Part shown: in pieces, positions 21,701 through 32,639 of the stretch
Position numbering within the stretch: the stretch's first letter is position 1
How the letters are laid out: each line of letters begins with the position of its first letter
DNA from: Plutella xylostella
Lineage: Eukaryota; Arthropoda; Insecta; Lepidoptera; Plutellidae
Length of the DNA: 64,000 bases
NCBI RefSeq assembly: GCF_932276165.1
Contig: NC_063987.1
Location: 124,001 to 188,000, forward strand
Reading direction: 5' to 3'
Notes under the pieces: generated by a model
What the model was told of the DNA's origin: nothing
What the model saw: the letters and a program-made list of their open reading frames with translations, nothing else
Database searches by the model: none
Position numbers and translations under genes: made by a program

Positions 21701-24700
21701 TCCAGTACTACACAAAAAGACAAACACCAGTATATGCTGCGTTTCTAGACCTTTCGAAAGCCTTCGATCTTGTGTCTTACGATGTGCTTTGGGCTAAACT
21801 CCGGGAGAGACGTGTGCCGGCAGAGCTGCTGCGCATCTTTCAGTTTTGGTACCTGAATCAGGTAAACAATGTGAGATGGGCCGGTAAGTGTTCTTCATCG
21901 TACAGGTTGGAGTGCGGGGTGAGGCAGGGGGGGATCACCTCTCCCAAGCTCTTCAATCTGTACATAAATGATCTGATTGTGGGGCTCAGCAGCAAGAGGA
22001 TCGGTTGTCGCATTGACGATGTTAGTATTAACAATATCAGCTATGCTGATGATATGGTGCTGCTGAGCCCTACAGTCAGAGCGCTGAGGGAACTTCTCCG
22101 TGCGTGTGAATCGTATGCTCTGTCTCACGGCCTGGTATACAATGCCAAGAAGAGCGAGTGCATGGTGTTTGGAGCCGTCGGCACCTGCCTTGATAGTGTG
22201 TCCGCTATTACCCTCAATGGTGCACAGTTGAAGCGGGTACATGAGTTCAAGTACCTCGGACACCTTGTGACTGACGACCTCAAGGACCATGCTGACGTTG
22301 AAAGGGAACGCAGGGCGCTGGCCATCAGATGCAACATGCTGGCTCGCAGGTTTGCTCGTTGTAGTAAGGAAGTCAAAATTTCGCTTTTTAAAGCATACTG
22401 CCAAGTATTCTACACGAGCAGCCTGTGGACCAGTGTCACGCAGAAGATGATGAGCGCCCTGCGAGTCCAATATAATAATGGCTTCAGGATGCTGATGGGG
22501 CTGCCTCGCTTCTGCAGTGCATCGGGCATGTTCGCCGAGGCGCGCACTGATGACTTTTATGCCATTATGCGAAAGAGGGCGGCCTCATTGCTCTGCAGGG
22601 TGCGGGCCAGCTCCAACTCCATCCTGAGGACAATAGGCGGGAGGTACGACTCGCCCATCATGTGCCATCTGGCTGGGGTATTGGTCAAACACAGATAGTC
22701 ATTTACCAATACCCTGGTTGTAGTTGTAATTTTTATAAATTGTTTATATTATAAGTTGTACCTGTAAATGTGTGTAGAATTAGGATACTAACATAGAATA
22801 AGAACATTGTTACTAACATATTGGGCCTAAGTTGTCAATTTAAATAAATAAATTATTATTATATAAATTTCATTACGGTATAGTATTTATATCCTCAATT
22901 CACTATGCCAATGACACACACAGTAACTAAAGGTTAAATCTGTTGTACAAAAACATGTTATATTATATTTATTGGGAGTGCACTGTGCAAAATAAACCAA
23001 TGTAGGTGTGATGGAATTATTAAATCACCAAAACTTAAATAAAATGTAACTAACTTAACTTCGATAATATGATCAATAATGATCTGCACTAAAGGAAATC
23101 TATGAATTTTTAAATCGTGTATTGCCACTGTAAAGATTTACATGAAAAGACCTAACTAAAGGCCTAGCCTATGTAAATTACAATATATGTGGCACAGAAC
23201 CAGCAATTATTGGAGTATGAAGGTCGTCTGTCTGTTTACAATAGACACAAAATGTTCATGATACCGTACATAGCGCGCTCAGAACCACCCAGACTCGGTT
23301 TCACTGCATTTAAATATAATACTAAGTATATTTTCGTATCTACATCATTAATCATTAATGATACCATACCATATAACGTAAAGGAAAGAATAAATAACAA
23401 CAATTTCCAAGTTAATTCGGTTAGGTTTCCACCGAAGCGAGCCACGCACAGGCCAGTGTAGAATAGAATAGAGTAATAGTAATTATATTTGTGGAAGCAC
23501 ATACATAACACATAACACACAAAGGGACGTTAGGTACCACTCAGTGCCACACAGGAAGTCACAATAATTGATGATTCAGATGCTTTAATGTACCAACTCC
23601 AACACTTAGTTTTGGTATTGTTATCATATTCGTTTTAAGTTGACAAATAGGTGTTAGTATGGTAAATTAGCGTATGTTTTATGCGATTGTTTGTAGCGCT
23701 GAGATTCTTCATCATATTTTACTTGTATTTAAAAAAAGGAAGTATTTGTGCCAAAAGCCAATAGGCCATTGCGCCAAGTAGAATATGTTACATACAGATA
23801 AATGTTGTGTATTGTCTTCCTTCGTGTATTTTTAACGGAACTCTGACATTACAGGACTTGAAACTAGTCACACATTTAGGACATCTGTTTTTTTAATATT
23901 TGTGCATATAAATAGTTTGAATAAGCTTGCAGTTTCTTAAACAATACATTTGTGAGAATAGAGCAAAGTTACATGAAAACACCCAAAAACATAAATTATT
24001 TCTTCTGACGTAAGCAGAATTGAATATGAACTGCAAAACCGCTTCTTGACATCCTCGCACATTACTGATAGGATTTTCCTTAATATTCAATGCAATGCAT
24101 TCGCGGACCAAGCTTTAATGGTTTTTGATAGGATAAACTATAAATATGTAGGTGAAACTTTGAACTGATAAATGTAGGCAGCAGCTACTTCAGTATAAGA
24201 AAGTAATAGTAGAATTTAATCAGTAATTGCACAATTGAAACAATAATAATCGCTGATAAGAATCACTTTCATATTTTTTTATGCGGCGCCAACACTTCAT
24301 AACCCTTCAAGATACATATAGGGGACAATGTAGAAGCCACTCAATTACTACAAATAAATTCAATAAAGGCAGTGAGTAACTATTCAAAGTCTTGAATGCT
24401 GACAATAAATGCAATGAAGAATTATGTAAAGCGGTGCAAACTGCACGACACGGCCGATATGTTTATAATATCTCAGCTAATGCGGTGACCCCTGCGGCGC
24501 CGGCTGATGATAATGATGATCAAGAGCACAATGAGCAAGGTCACCGGCGCAGGCGCAAGGTACGGTATCGACGCCACGACTCACAACATACACCGATAAG
24601 CTACATTTCAAGTAGATTCGACTTTTTAACATTCAGGTATATACCTACTGATAAAACATAGACTGTTAATAAATCTGAATTAAGAAGCGCTTCGGAAAAC

Positions 24701-27700
24701 GAAACGCTTATGTAAGAAACTCTCCATTTCTTCTGCAAGGATTTGCATTTTTATCAAACGAGTCGGATCTAGAAACTTCCTGCAGACGAGACGGTGTATA
24801 ATTGGATGCTGAGTGGCCGATGTGTGTCTCGCATTACATTACACTATTTATTGTGTTACATTATTTATTGTGTTACACATTATATAAAGTATTTAGCTGT
24901 TATAATTATAATATTTATTTTATTAGGTATATTATATATTATTATATTTAGAACTTAATGAATTCTGATGATGACAGTAGTAGTAGTGAATTCCAGTTTG
25001 ATTCTTGTTCCTCATCCGATGATAGCTTCCAAAGTATCCCCACAGTATCAGACACCCTAAAATCTACATTTACAGATTTTAGGAATAACTTTAATGTAGT
25101 GCACATAAACGCCCAGAGCATTCCAACTCATTATCCTGATATGTTAGCTACATTTGACGATAAAAACATCCATGCGATACTGGTTTCGGAGTCTTGGCTC
25201 AAACCATGTCACCCGTCTACTTCCTACTCTTTACCCGGCTTCATCCTTATCAGAAATGACCGCATTGGTTTTCGTGGTGGAGGAGTTGCCATATACCTGC
25301 GCCCTCATATTCCCTACTCAATTGTAAGTATGTCAACCCAGCCCCCCCCTGTCAATGCAGGTGAGCATCTTTTAATTGAGGTCACTCTGTCCCATACTAA
25401 AACCTTGCTTGGAGTATATTATAATCCGTCCATGCATAACAATTTCTTCCATTCTTTCGAAAAGCTCCTAGAAGACTTAACTCCTGATTTTCGGCACGTT
25501 TTAGTTATGGGAGACTTCAATACCTGTTTACTCAGGAATGACAGTCGGTCCTCTTCTCTTATGTCAGCTACAAAACCCAGCAACTTATCCGTACTTCCCC
25601 TCGGTGCCACGCATCATTTTCCCAATTGTATCCCTACCCTCTTAGACTTAATATTAGTGTCATCTCCTCAACATGTAGCTAAGCACGGTCAATTTGGGGC
25701 TGATCAATTCTCTTATCACGATTTAATTTACGTATCCTATAAAATTCGCCCCCCCAAAGCCAAACCTAAAACTCTTCTTCAGCGCAATTTTGGTGGAATG
25801 GTGCTGGAGAATCTTTGCAGTGATGCGAAAAACTTAGCTTGGGACACTGTCTATAGTGCTGATACGATGGATGCAAAGATTAATATCTTCAACTCATTAA
25901 TCATCCAGTTGTATGATATCCATGCGCCTGTGAGAGCAGTTAAAATTAAACATCTTCCTGCTCCTTGGCTAACTGATGAAATTAAGCAACTCATTAGCCA
26001 AAAAGCTGCAGCCAAATCTAGGTTTAAGTGTAGCTCATCTGACAGAAATAGGCAGAAATACACTGCTATACGTAATCACTGCAATAAGGTGTGTAGGGAT
26101 GCACAACGACGCCATATTCACGAATCGGTTCAAAACGGTGACCCAGCTAAAGTCTGGAATTTCCTCAGGTCGCTAGGAGTTGGTAAATCTCGTTCTGATT
26201 CTATTCCCAAGGACATAGACATTAACTGTCTTAACCAGCATTTCACATCCTCTGTGGCCATGGATAGTGCTACTAAACACAACACTCTGAATTTTCTTTC
26301 ATCTCAACCAACTCCTGACATTTCCTTATTTAACTTCAGTGACTTTACCGATTGTGACGTTAAGAAGAGCATACTACATATCACATCAAACGCGATCGGT
26401 ACTGACAGTATCAGTCGGAACATGGTTCTTCCTATTCTTGACATAATCCTCCCAGTAATCACACACATCCTTAACTATTCCATTTCCTCTAAAACATTCC
26501 CATCCGCTTGGAAAGATGCTCAAGTCACTCCCTTGCCCAAGAAATCCAATCCTTCTCTTGCTGACTTCCGTCCTATTTCCATCCTTCCCTTCCTTTCCAA
26601 GGTACTTGAACGTCTGGTCCATCATCAGCTGAATGCATTCCTAGTGCGAAACAACTTAATGAATCCGTACCAATCTGGGTTCCGCCCGGGACATAGCACT
26701 GTAACGGCCTTAGTGAAAATCACTGACGACGTTCGTCAGGGTATGGAGAACGGTGAGCTGACGGTGCTGTCACTACTCGATTTTAGCAATGCCTTCAATA
26801 CAGTCGATTATGACATACTATTGGGGATATTGCGCTCTCTTAATGTATCTCCAGCGGTAATTGACTGGTTTCATAGTTACTTGCACGGGCGCCGGCAGCG
26901 AATCCGGGATCTAGGGAAAACAGCTCATCACCAATTAACGTATAGCACAGCGCACATACATTACAAATAATGAAACTGTGGAGGAGACCAAACGGCATGC
27001 CACATTTTCCACGACCGTGACTCACCGTCCGTTCGATAGAGCACAGTTTAAGGTCGAATATAGTAAATGCAACAAGGTCAGATACACACCAGTACGTTGA
27101 CAATGGTTTTTAAAAGCTCCTAAACAGTTGCAAAATCTGGCGTAAAGGTGATGTTACGGTAAGTATTAATCATTACTCATGGAGTTTCTGTCACAAGTTT
27201 CCACTTCACTGACTGTCACGATAGTAGGCTAATAGGCTGCTTATTTGCACTTGTATCGATGTGTCACACATTGATTCCATAGCAGCAGCGTAGCTATTAA
27301 CATACGACATTAGCAAACGTATTGGTTGGTAATAATTATGTATCTGCAGCCTTATTTTTATGGAAGCTGCATGTGCCTACAAGGTTCTGATTCTTCTTCT
27401 TTAAGCGTCGGTGACTACACTACGACTACAGCTGGTGTAGGATACTAGGTACTCTAAACTATGCAGTATGCACTAAGCACATGTTTCACATAGTACTATA
27501 AATGCATTTCAATGGAGTTAAAGTTGTACAGACCTATTAGTTTACAGTAATGATTATTGATTATGATAGTCATAGACGTGATTATATAATAGTCCCGAGT
27601 CCCGATAAAATCTTGCAGTTAGAAAATAAGTTGCAATTGCAACATCATTACTTTAGGCCTTTAGCTCGTTAAGTCTTTATTCAAGAATGTTTAATGAGGC

Positions 27701-30700
27701 ATACACTTTCACTTAAAACTTACGGCAACTATTTTATAATTGCTGGGAAAGACATTAAGCTAAGAAATTAGGTATTCACACTACAAGTACAGGTTTTCGT
27801 ATGACGTAAGGTACTTGGATCAGTAGTTCTGAGACTGCGGCGGCGCGGGGGCAACAATAACAAAAGAGGTTAAATTTTGACAGGTCCAAAGAAACAAGTA
27901 ACCGTAATTTACATGTCACTTGGTACTGGTTTTAATCTACACGAAATACACGTAGATACTAGGTAAAGTTTGAGCTCATACAAACAAAGTCTCCATATGA
28001 TTCACTACAACACATACATGCTTTAAAGGAACAGAAACTCATAAAGGTTCGAATTATTATTGGTCTCGAGATCGAGCTAAACTTGACACAGTTCCGGGAT
28101 GCTAGACTGTAGACTCACGCAGCGAGTGATAAACACAGATAGTGATGCCGTGAGTGTTGTGACCCTCCGAGTTGCGACGACGATTGCGGCTGCGCCGCCT
28201 GGCTGGCGGGCTAATGGCTGACTCACATTCATGTGAACTTGACAAAGATTCTTTCACTACTGATCATTTCAATTGATCATCTACGGTTAGAAATACTCTG
28301 GGGTCCAGGAAACAAGCCTCTCCGGTCCCTGGATGAAGTAATACTGCATCTTAATGTTCACACTTGGACAACAATGGTTTGAATCATAGAGGAATATAGC
28401 TTGAACTCGTGCAAGTTCAAAACCCTCTGAAGTCACCCACTTACATGCATCACGCAAATCACGGTTCGATTAAGATCGCCAGCGAGATTAACAACTTACG
28501 ACCGAGCATAAACATAATAATTTACCGCTACCACATTTCATGGTTTCCTCATAGTTGTACAGACAAGATTAAACCATTAATTAGGAAATGCTTCTACTAC
28601 TCACTTACAAATTAAAACTAATTGCGCTAGAGTTGAACTGATAGCACGGACATTTCGACAGAACGGATCCTACTGACAGAGGAACAATTGATGACGAGAA
28701 CAACAGTAGTAATTATGACAAATAACATGTAATTTTGGTAGCAGAGAGATGCAACGAGAGATGAATGGGCCAAAGTGATACCGCGGGAATTCTATAGACA
28801 TTCACTTACGAGTAATTGCTTTTCATATCCTAAACGATCAATAAAAGTATTTAAATTAAATGCTTTACAATGAAGATTTGAAGTTTAAATGTAGAGTGTA
28901 GTAACTTAACGATCATGTTACATAAGAAGGGGAAATAAATAACTACAGGAATAATAAAATCTAACAAATAAAATAATCGGATAGAATGTTACAAGATTTG
29001 TACAATCTGTAGTAGCGAAAAGTAGGACAACTGATTGTTTATTTTTGCCCGGCGATACATCGATGCGACAGAGCAAGTACGACATAATGTAGTTAGCAAC
29101 CAGCACACGCGGCGAATGCTCACAAAAAGCTCAACTTTCGCCGCCGTCGGCGCTTCCTCACCATTGTCATTTTGCAATTGCTTGTAGCAATAAAAATAGG
29201 TTCCTCCCATAAAAGTATGATCATCCCCTGTTCCATCATCACATTACATATTTAGCCTGGATAAGCTGAAACATTATGGATCTGACGACACCTTCTTACT
29301 CACTGCTTTATTCGGGTGTGCTAATATTTAAGCAATAGGTAATTGGACAATATTCTCAATTGCTGCTGTTAATATTATCTTATTATCTTCCTATCTGATA
29401 AAGTGTAACAAAATGTTCAGCAAGATATGACGCAAAGCATGATTTGCTTTGCGAATAACTAGACGTTTTAGGCCAACTAAGTTACACGCGAAAATAATGA
29501 TGATGTCATTGTATGTTCACTCTAATAGCAACAGTTAGCACTTAAGTACATAGGTACAGTATGACTGGTGCTGATATCGTAGTTTGATAATACTGCTTAT
29601 TCAGGTCACTATCAAAGATAACACTCGAACTATGTAAGTGTCTAGATATTGTGAAATCTTAGACATGACATTGTTAGGTAAAAGTTTTGAAATACCAGAT
29701 AATCATCTTTTCTTTATGATTTTAGAGCCAATTATTAAGTCATTAATGTTATAAGAAAGAATAATAATATATCTCTTTTAGAAAGTAGCTACAAAGTTGA
29801 ATCATAATTAAATTGCACAATTAATTCATGATGAAATTGAAAAGATTGGGTTTTTTGTTAAGAAAACGACACACATACAAAACAAAATAATGTGAGCACT
29901 CATCAGCAGATCAAAACAATAGACATGCAATGCAAAATTTACTGACTCATTAATCATTGAAGGAAAGTTCTAAGAATCAGTGTGAACATTGGAGCAGTAT
30001 GTAGGAGGTTGGACAACTCACCCTTGATGAGTGGCTCGGCGACGACGTTGATGTCTTCCTGCGGGATCATGTCCATGAGGCGCGCGATGTCCGTGGCCAG
30101 CATGTGGTCCACCACCTCCAGCAGCTTGGGCTTCAGCGGGTGGAACTTTGTGAAGTCATGGTTGGCCAGCGACTCTTGCATTTTCTTGATGTCCGGGAAG
30201 TCTCCTGGGGAAATCTGTTGCTCTCGTTGTATCCTATCGTACACTTGACCCAAGTTCTTTATCAATTCCTTCTTTTTACCGTCCTTGCCGAACATTGAGG
30301 GCATTTCTTTTCTAAGCTCACTAATTATGTGTGCATGCACCTTTGCTAGTCTCGCTCTTTTGATTAAGTCATTTAGTTTCCTCAGAGCTGCATTTCTAGG
30401 TAGCGACTGCATGTCCCGGAAGAGATCCTGCTCCTCGTCCTCAAACAGTCTTCTGTTGACGTCGTACCGGAGGGGTTGGTCCCAGAAGGAGCCTATGTAC
30501 ACCCGAGCTACTTCAGGAGTCTGTAGCACTTTCCCGAGCGACCACATGAGGGCGCCGTATACGCGCATGAGCTGCTGGTGGTCGATCATGTCGGCCTTGT
30601 TGAGCACGATGCGGATCTTGTCGTCGTGGCCGCGGAGGGCCTCGATGCTGCGGCGGAACTCGTCGGAGATGTCGAGCTTGTGCGCGTCGAACAGCAGGAT

Positions 30701-31246
30701 GATGCGGTCCACGCGCTCCGCGAACCACTCCAGCACGCCCGTGAAGTCGTAGCCGCGGTCCACGCGCTGCTTCTCGCCGGACAGGATGCCGGGCGTGTCC
30801 ACGATGCTGATGCCGCGCAGCACGGGCGACGCCACGGTGCTGCACTGGAAGCGGTTGAGGAAGGCGTTGCCGAACTTGCTCAGCGGCCGGAACTGCTTCT
30901 TGGGGTCCACGACGAGCGCGTTGCCGGGGATCACGCCCTCCTTCTCGTCGAACATGACGGCGATGAAGCGGTCCGTGGTGGGCTCCGGCCCGATGCGGAT
31001 GCCGGGGAAGTCCCGCTCCAGGAGGTACTTGATGAACGTGGTCTTGCCGGTGGAGTACTGGCCCACCAGCAGGATCATGGGCTTGGCGTCGAAGTCCGGC
31101 TCCTCCAGCTGCGGCGAGTGGAAGTCGTGGAACTGGTAGTGCTGCTCCAGCGGCAGCAGCTTCTGCTTGTAGATGCGCTTCAGCCCCTCCACCACATTGT
31201 CGATGCTCTCCGTCTTCTCGCCCTCCTTTTTCAACCAGCTGAACAT
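9710..31246 (-). CDS. Past1: EH-domain ATPase EHD/Past1 (endocytic recycling), three coding exons
   Basis: EHD proteins are dynamin-like ATPases that tubulate and cut membranes of recycling endosomes and caveolae. Minus exons are 30022-31246, 11070-11240 and 9710-9912; they join in phase to 532 residues, close to the 534 of human EHD1. The P-loop is GQYSTGKT (62-69), switch motif DTPG (150-153) and NKAD (216-219). Helical segments follow, then the GGAFEG linker (exon 2) and a C-terminal EH domain with one EF-hand loop (DIDKDGFLDDEE) and the conserved KIWKLSD tryptophan (exon 3). The protein ends in PPHLVPPSKRN, as EHDs do. Start is ATG-TTC-AGC-TGG, the usual MFSW. Intron 1 is 18.8 kb and full of transposons; intron 2 contains an unexplained open frame. 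The promoter is shared with DPH3. 'EHD1-like' is equally correct. Confidence 0.95.
10417..11046 (-). CDS. Unrecognised membrane-protein-like frame inside Past1 intron 2
   Basis: A 209-codon frame from ATG 11046 runs in the same reading frame as Past1 exon 2, straight through the exon-2 splice donor (GTACGT, 11064-11069). Visible parts: a helical Ala/Leu-rich start (DKLVDALAAAAQTCKLLAQM, about 27-46), an acidic stretch (DVDEVDDDDSE, about 86-96), one strong hydrophobic segment (about 119-148) and a charged tail with NLLRILREFVNRWDR. Just before the TGA lies a good splice donor (GATAG|GTTAGT, exon edge 10427), so coding may continue into another exon. That donor is phase 2 and does not match the EH-domain exon (phase 1). 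It could be an alternative Past1 C-terminus, a nested gene, or chance. I do not recognise the family. Confidence 0.4.
   Translation of the reverse strand: MAASTHNCSLLTQLCFKASETADPNLDKLVDALAAAAQTCKLLAQMSAADADVSGVSIHSLHGASTDAIDYAQSMGCPDLTSTQPDVDEVDDDDSETQIGFVEYNEKETNMFQSLFRFAQIVFLLLTNAIMIVIIVNLLFIATAYVLTGKTFLEFEVDKASLNWMDHAKTLAFGSERETIRIHTISELFLGKNLLRILREFVNRWDRLV
11241..18001. other. Past1 intron 1, left part: no gene seen
   Basis: AT-rich intronic DNA. Open frames here are short (under about 105 codons) and show no recognisable motif. The only structured element noticed is the foldback at 16026-16208. Confidence 0.6.
16026..16208. repeat. Foldback element with GC-rich arms
   Basis: The left arm (16026-16092, starting 'gtctcctatttactccgtag') and right arm (16142-16208, ending 'ctacggcgtaaataggagac') are imperfect inverted copies of about 67 bp around a loop of about 50 bp. 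The motif 'cgtaggtcgcgtc'/'cgtaggccgcgtc' occurs twice in the left arm. It lies in Past1 intron 1. Probably a MITE; no coding capacity. Confidence 0.7.
18875..19156 (+). pseudogene. HARBI1-like transposase N-terminal fragment
   Basis: Ninety-three residues include the conserved start of the family: NVDPFLSLPDSEFVKTF, then LSKDVVKEIATDL. The frame ends at a stop where the helix-turn-helix and DDE nuclease regions should follow; about 350 residues are usual. It is a remnant belonging to the 18509-19853 element. Confidence 0.75.
19255..19325 (+). repeat. RTE-like retroposon 3' tail
   Basis: The segment reads 'ataaccgacttcgaaaaaag' then 'gaggaggttctcaattcg' and a poly-T-like run. The same sequence occurs inverted at about 49950-49997. 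This end is common in lepidopteran genomes (from memory). Confidence 0.6.
20351..20895 (+). mobile_element. Lepidopteran interspersed repeat inserted in the LINE
   Basis: It starts 'ccggccaagtgcgagtcggg' and ends 'ggctacggaaccct'. This is a repeat seen widely in moths and butterflies, from memory, and carries no coding capacity. It lies between A-runs; the frame arithmetic of the host LINE fits a 5-bp A duplication. 'gggttccgta' near the start and 'tacggaaccct' at the end are inverted to each other. Confidence 0.7.
22870..24957. other. Past1 intron 1, between LINEs: nothing recognised
   Basis: AT-rich. A 90-codon frame at 23189-23461 has no recognisable motif and could be a diverged LINE scrap. 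Confidence 0.5.
24958..26900 (+). mobile_element. Second LINE, 3'-truncated (endonuclease and start of reverse transcriptase)
   Basis: A long frame begins with an acidic Ser-rich leader. It continues as an AP endonuclease (NVVHINAQSIPTH, ILVSESWL, FRGGGVAIYL, VMGDFNT, FSYHDLIYV), a linker, and the first half of a reverse transcriptase (WKDAQVTPLPKKSN, DFRPISILP, QSGFRPGHST, LLDFSNAFNTVDYDIL). The protein homology stops at GRRQRIR (about 26900). The VPQG, YADD and later motifs are absent; the frame then runs 24 codons into unrelated sequence to a stop at 26968. It looks like a Jockey/CR1-type element. Confidence 0.85.
26971..30021. other. Past1 intron 1, right part: no gene seen
   Basis: AT-rich. 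Contains short open frames (28409-28615, 28918-29210) without family motifs. No clear inverted repeats were spotted by eye. Confidence 0.5.
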
Positions 31247-31782
31247 GGCTGCTGCTTGCGAACACTCCTTAAGTATTTAAACGGCTCCCCGGGCCACTAT
31301 CACACACTTCACGATAACTTTACAAATAAATTCACCAAAAAATCGGCAAGACCACCGCGATCATCTTCCTCCGACACGAAAATGAATGAATGAATTTATT
31401 TTGACACAAATTGAACGAAGTAAGAAATGGATGACGTGTGACGTCCGCAAATTTTGTGTTGCCAATTCATAAAAATATTTTCATCAATACGCGAGCAGCA
31501 CGAGTTGTATGAAATAACAGGAAATAACACTCAGCACATGCACTCAGCTTAACTCAACACAAAAGTTACACAGACAAAATTATCAATTTATCTCGGTCGA
31601 TCTGTCAATGTCAATTACTTTGTGGTTCTGTCCTACCATGTCCTACTCCTGTCTGACCACAGAGTGAGTACATTATTTATACTGTGTCTGACTGAAATAC
31701 GGAACGGAAATACTAGGAAAAGCTGGAAAAGCGGTGTTATTGTATTGCACGTTTTCTAAAATAAACTCTACACCACATAGAA
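31247..31782. promoter_or_regulatory. Bidirectional promoter region between Past1 (minus) and DPH3 (plus)
   Basis: The two ATGs are 536 bp apart and divergent. The block includes an AATG run (31381-31395) and a 98-bp segment (31584-31681) repeated exactly inside DPH3 intron 2. No TATA box is obvious. Confidence 0.65.
31584..31681 (+). repeat. 98-bp direct repeat, copy 1 (upstream of DPH3)
   Basis: Starts 'caatttatctcggtcgatct' and ends 'gagtacattatttata'. By eye it is identical to 32163-32260. Confidence 0.9.
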
Positions 31783-32358
31783 ATGACTGTGTTCCACGAC
31801 GAAATAGAGATCGAAGACTTCGAATACGATGAAGACGAAGACATGTATTACTATCCGTGCCCTTGTGGAGATCGATTCCAGATAAGTAAGGTTAGAATTA
31901 GAAAAGTTTTAATAATGCAGTGCTTGTTAGTGGTCAGCACCAGTTGCTAATTTATTAATTCATTTTCAGGAGGAACTAATAGCTGGCGAAGAAGTGGCTA
32001 CATGTCCCAGTTGCTCCCTTGTTGTCAAAGTTATATATGACCAGGTTAGTAATAACAATAACTTGCCATGCACTTCAGAATTAATAGATGACAAAAACAT
32101 GCCATAAGGCAATACTACATAATTAATTATGATGATAATATAAAATTAATCCAAGTAATTAACAATTTATCTCGGTCGATCTGTCAATGTCAATTACTTT
32201 GTGGTTCTGTCCTACCATGTCCTACTCCTGTCTGACCACAGAGTGAGTACATTATTTATATTATTTGTAATTACTGTTTACATTTGCAGGAGAAATTTAA
32301 AGCTGAAGCTGAAGAAATTCTAAAAGATGATGGGGACAAAGAAGCTATTAAGGCATAA
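31783..32358 (+). CDS. Dph3: DPH3/KTI11 CSL-type zinc protein, three exons
   Basis: DPH3 is a small zinc or iron protein that passes electrons to the Dph1-Dph2 radical enzyme making diphthamide on eEF2. It also serves Elongator-dependent modification of wobble uridines in tRNA. Exons 31783-31890, 31970-32044 and 32290-32358 join in phase to 83 residues, against about 82 usual. The acidic start MTVFHDEIEIEDFEYDED is typical. Four metal-binding cysteines are PCPCG (Cys26 and Cys28) and TCPSCS (Cys48 and Cys51), and the second lies in the CSL motif region. The tail is EKFKAEAEEILKDDG. A poly(A) signal AATAAA lies at 32628. Intron 2 carries an exact copy of part of the upstream promoter region. 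Confidence 0.96.
32163..32260 (+). repeat. 98-bp direct repeat, copy 2 (inside DPH3 intron 2)
   Basis: Exact copy of 31584-31681, 579 bp downstream in the same orientation, ending 30 bp before DPH3 exon 3. Confidence 0.9.
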
Positions 32359-32627
32359 ACTCTGACACTGTGGTGTGGTTATTGAGAAAATAGATTCAGC
32401 TCAAGAAAGAATGAAACTCTTTCATGAGTTCAGACAACTGCTTGATCATTACTGGAAATGAGTGTGGACCAGATGGGTTTACTCTTGTGATGAGTCAAGT
32501 TCTTATTGTACTCCACATTGGATATAATAGAATAAGCCTCGTCCAAGTAAAAACCCTGTCACCGCATTATTATAATATGAACTGCATCTGTGTGTGAATA
32601 CTGGACCAAGTCCAGGCTTACTGTGAT

Positions 32628-32633
32628 AATAAA
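32628..32633 (+). terminator. DPH3 polyadenylation signal
   Basis: AATAAA 270 bp after the DPH3 stop, followed by T-rich DNA. Confidence 0.6.
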
Positions 32634-32639
32634 GTAATG

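Larger units (their letters stand above)
18002..22860 (+). mobile_element. Non-LTR retrotransposon (LINE) with two nested insertions
   Basis: The element's ORF2 encodes an AP endonuclease and a reverse transcriptase. Endonuclease: NCQNIKSS, LQETWLF and HGGVALLW at 18002-18505, LGDFNAHPG just before the break, then 19857-20350 with the SSDHLPL motif. Reverse transcriptase: 20896-22698 with KSPGHDGL, NYRPISL, FGFRPGLST, FLDLSKAFD, VRQGG and SYADDMV. The body is split by a Harbinger-type element (18509-19853) and a lepidopteran repeat (20351-20895). Removing each insertion with one copy of its target duplication keeps the frame. One true defect is an in-frame TAA at 21064-21066. The 3' tail ends in an A/T-rich repeat (ATTATTAT) near 22860. 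It resembles the CR1/L2/Rex group; the clade is uncertain. No ORF1 was found upstream. Confidence 0.88.

Noticed and set aside
23189..23461. 90-codon frame in Past1 intron 1
   Set aside because: No recognisable domain and no splice context tying it to a gene; could be chance.
24392..24661. 89-codon frame with an acidic stretch (DDNDDQEHNEQGH)
   Set aside because: Low-complexity sequence with no family match or splice context; the LINE begins nearby.
30513..31393. 250-271-codon frames overlapping Past1 exon 1
   Set aside because: They are shadows of the EHD exon; no family motif, and the Past1 frame explains the sequence fully.
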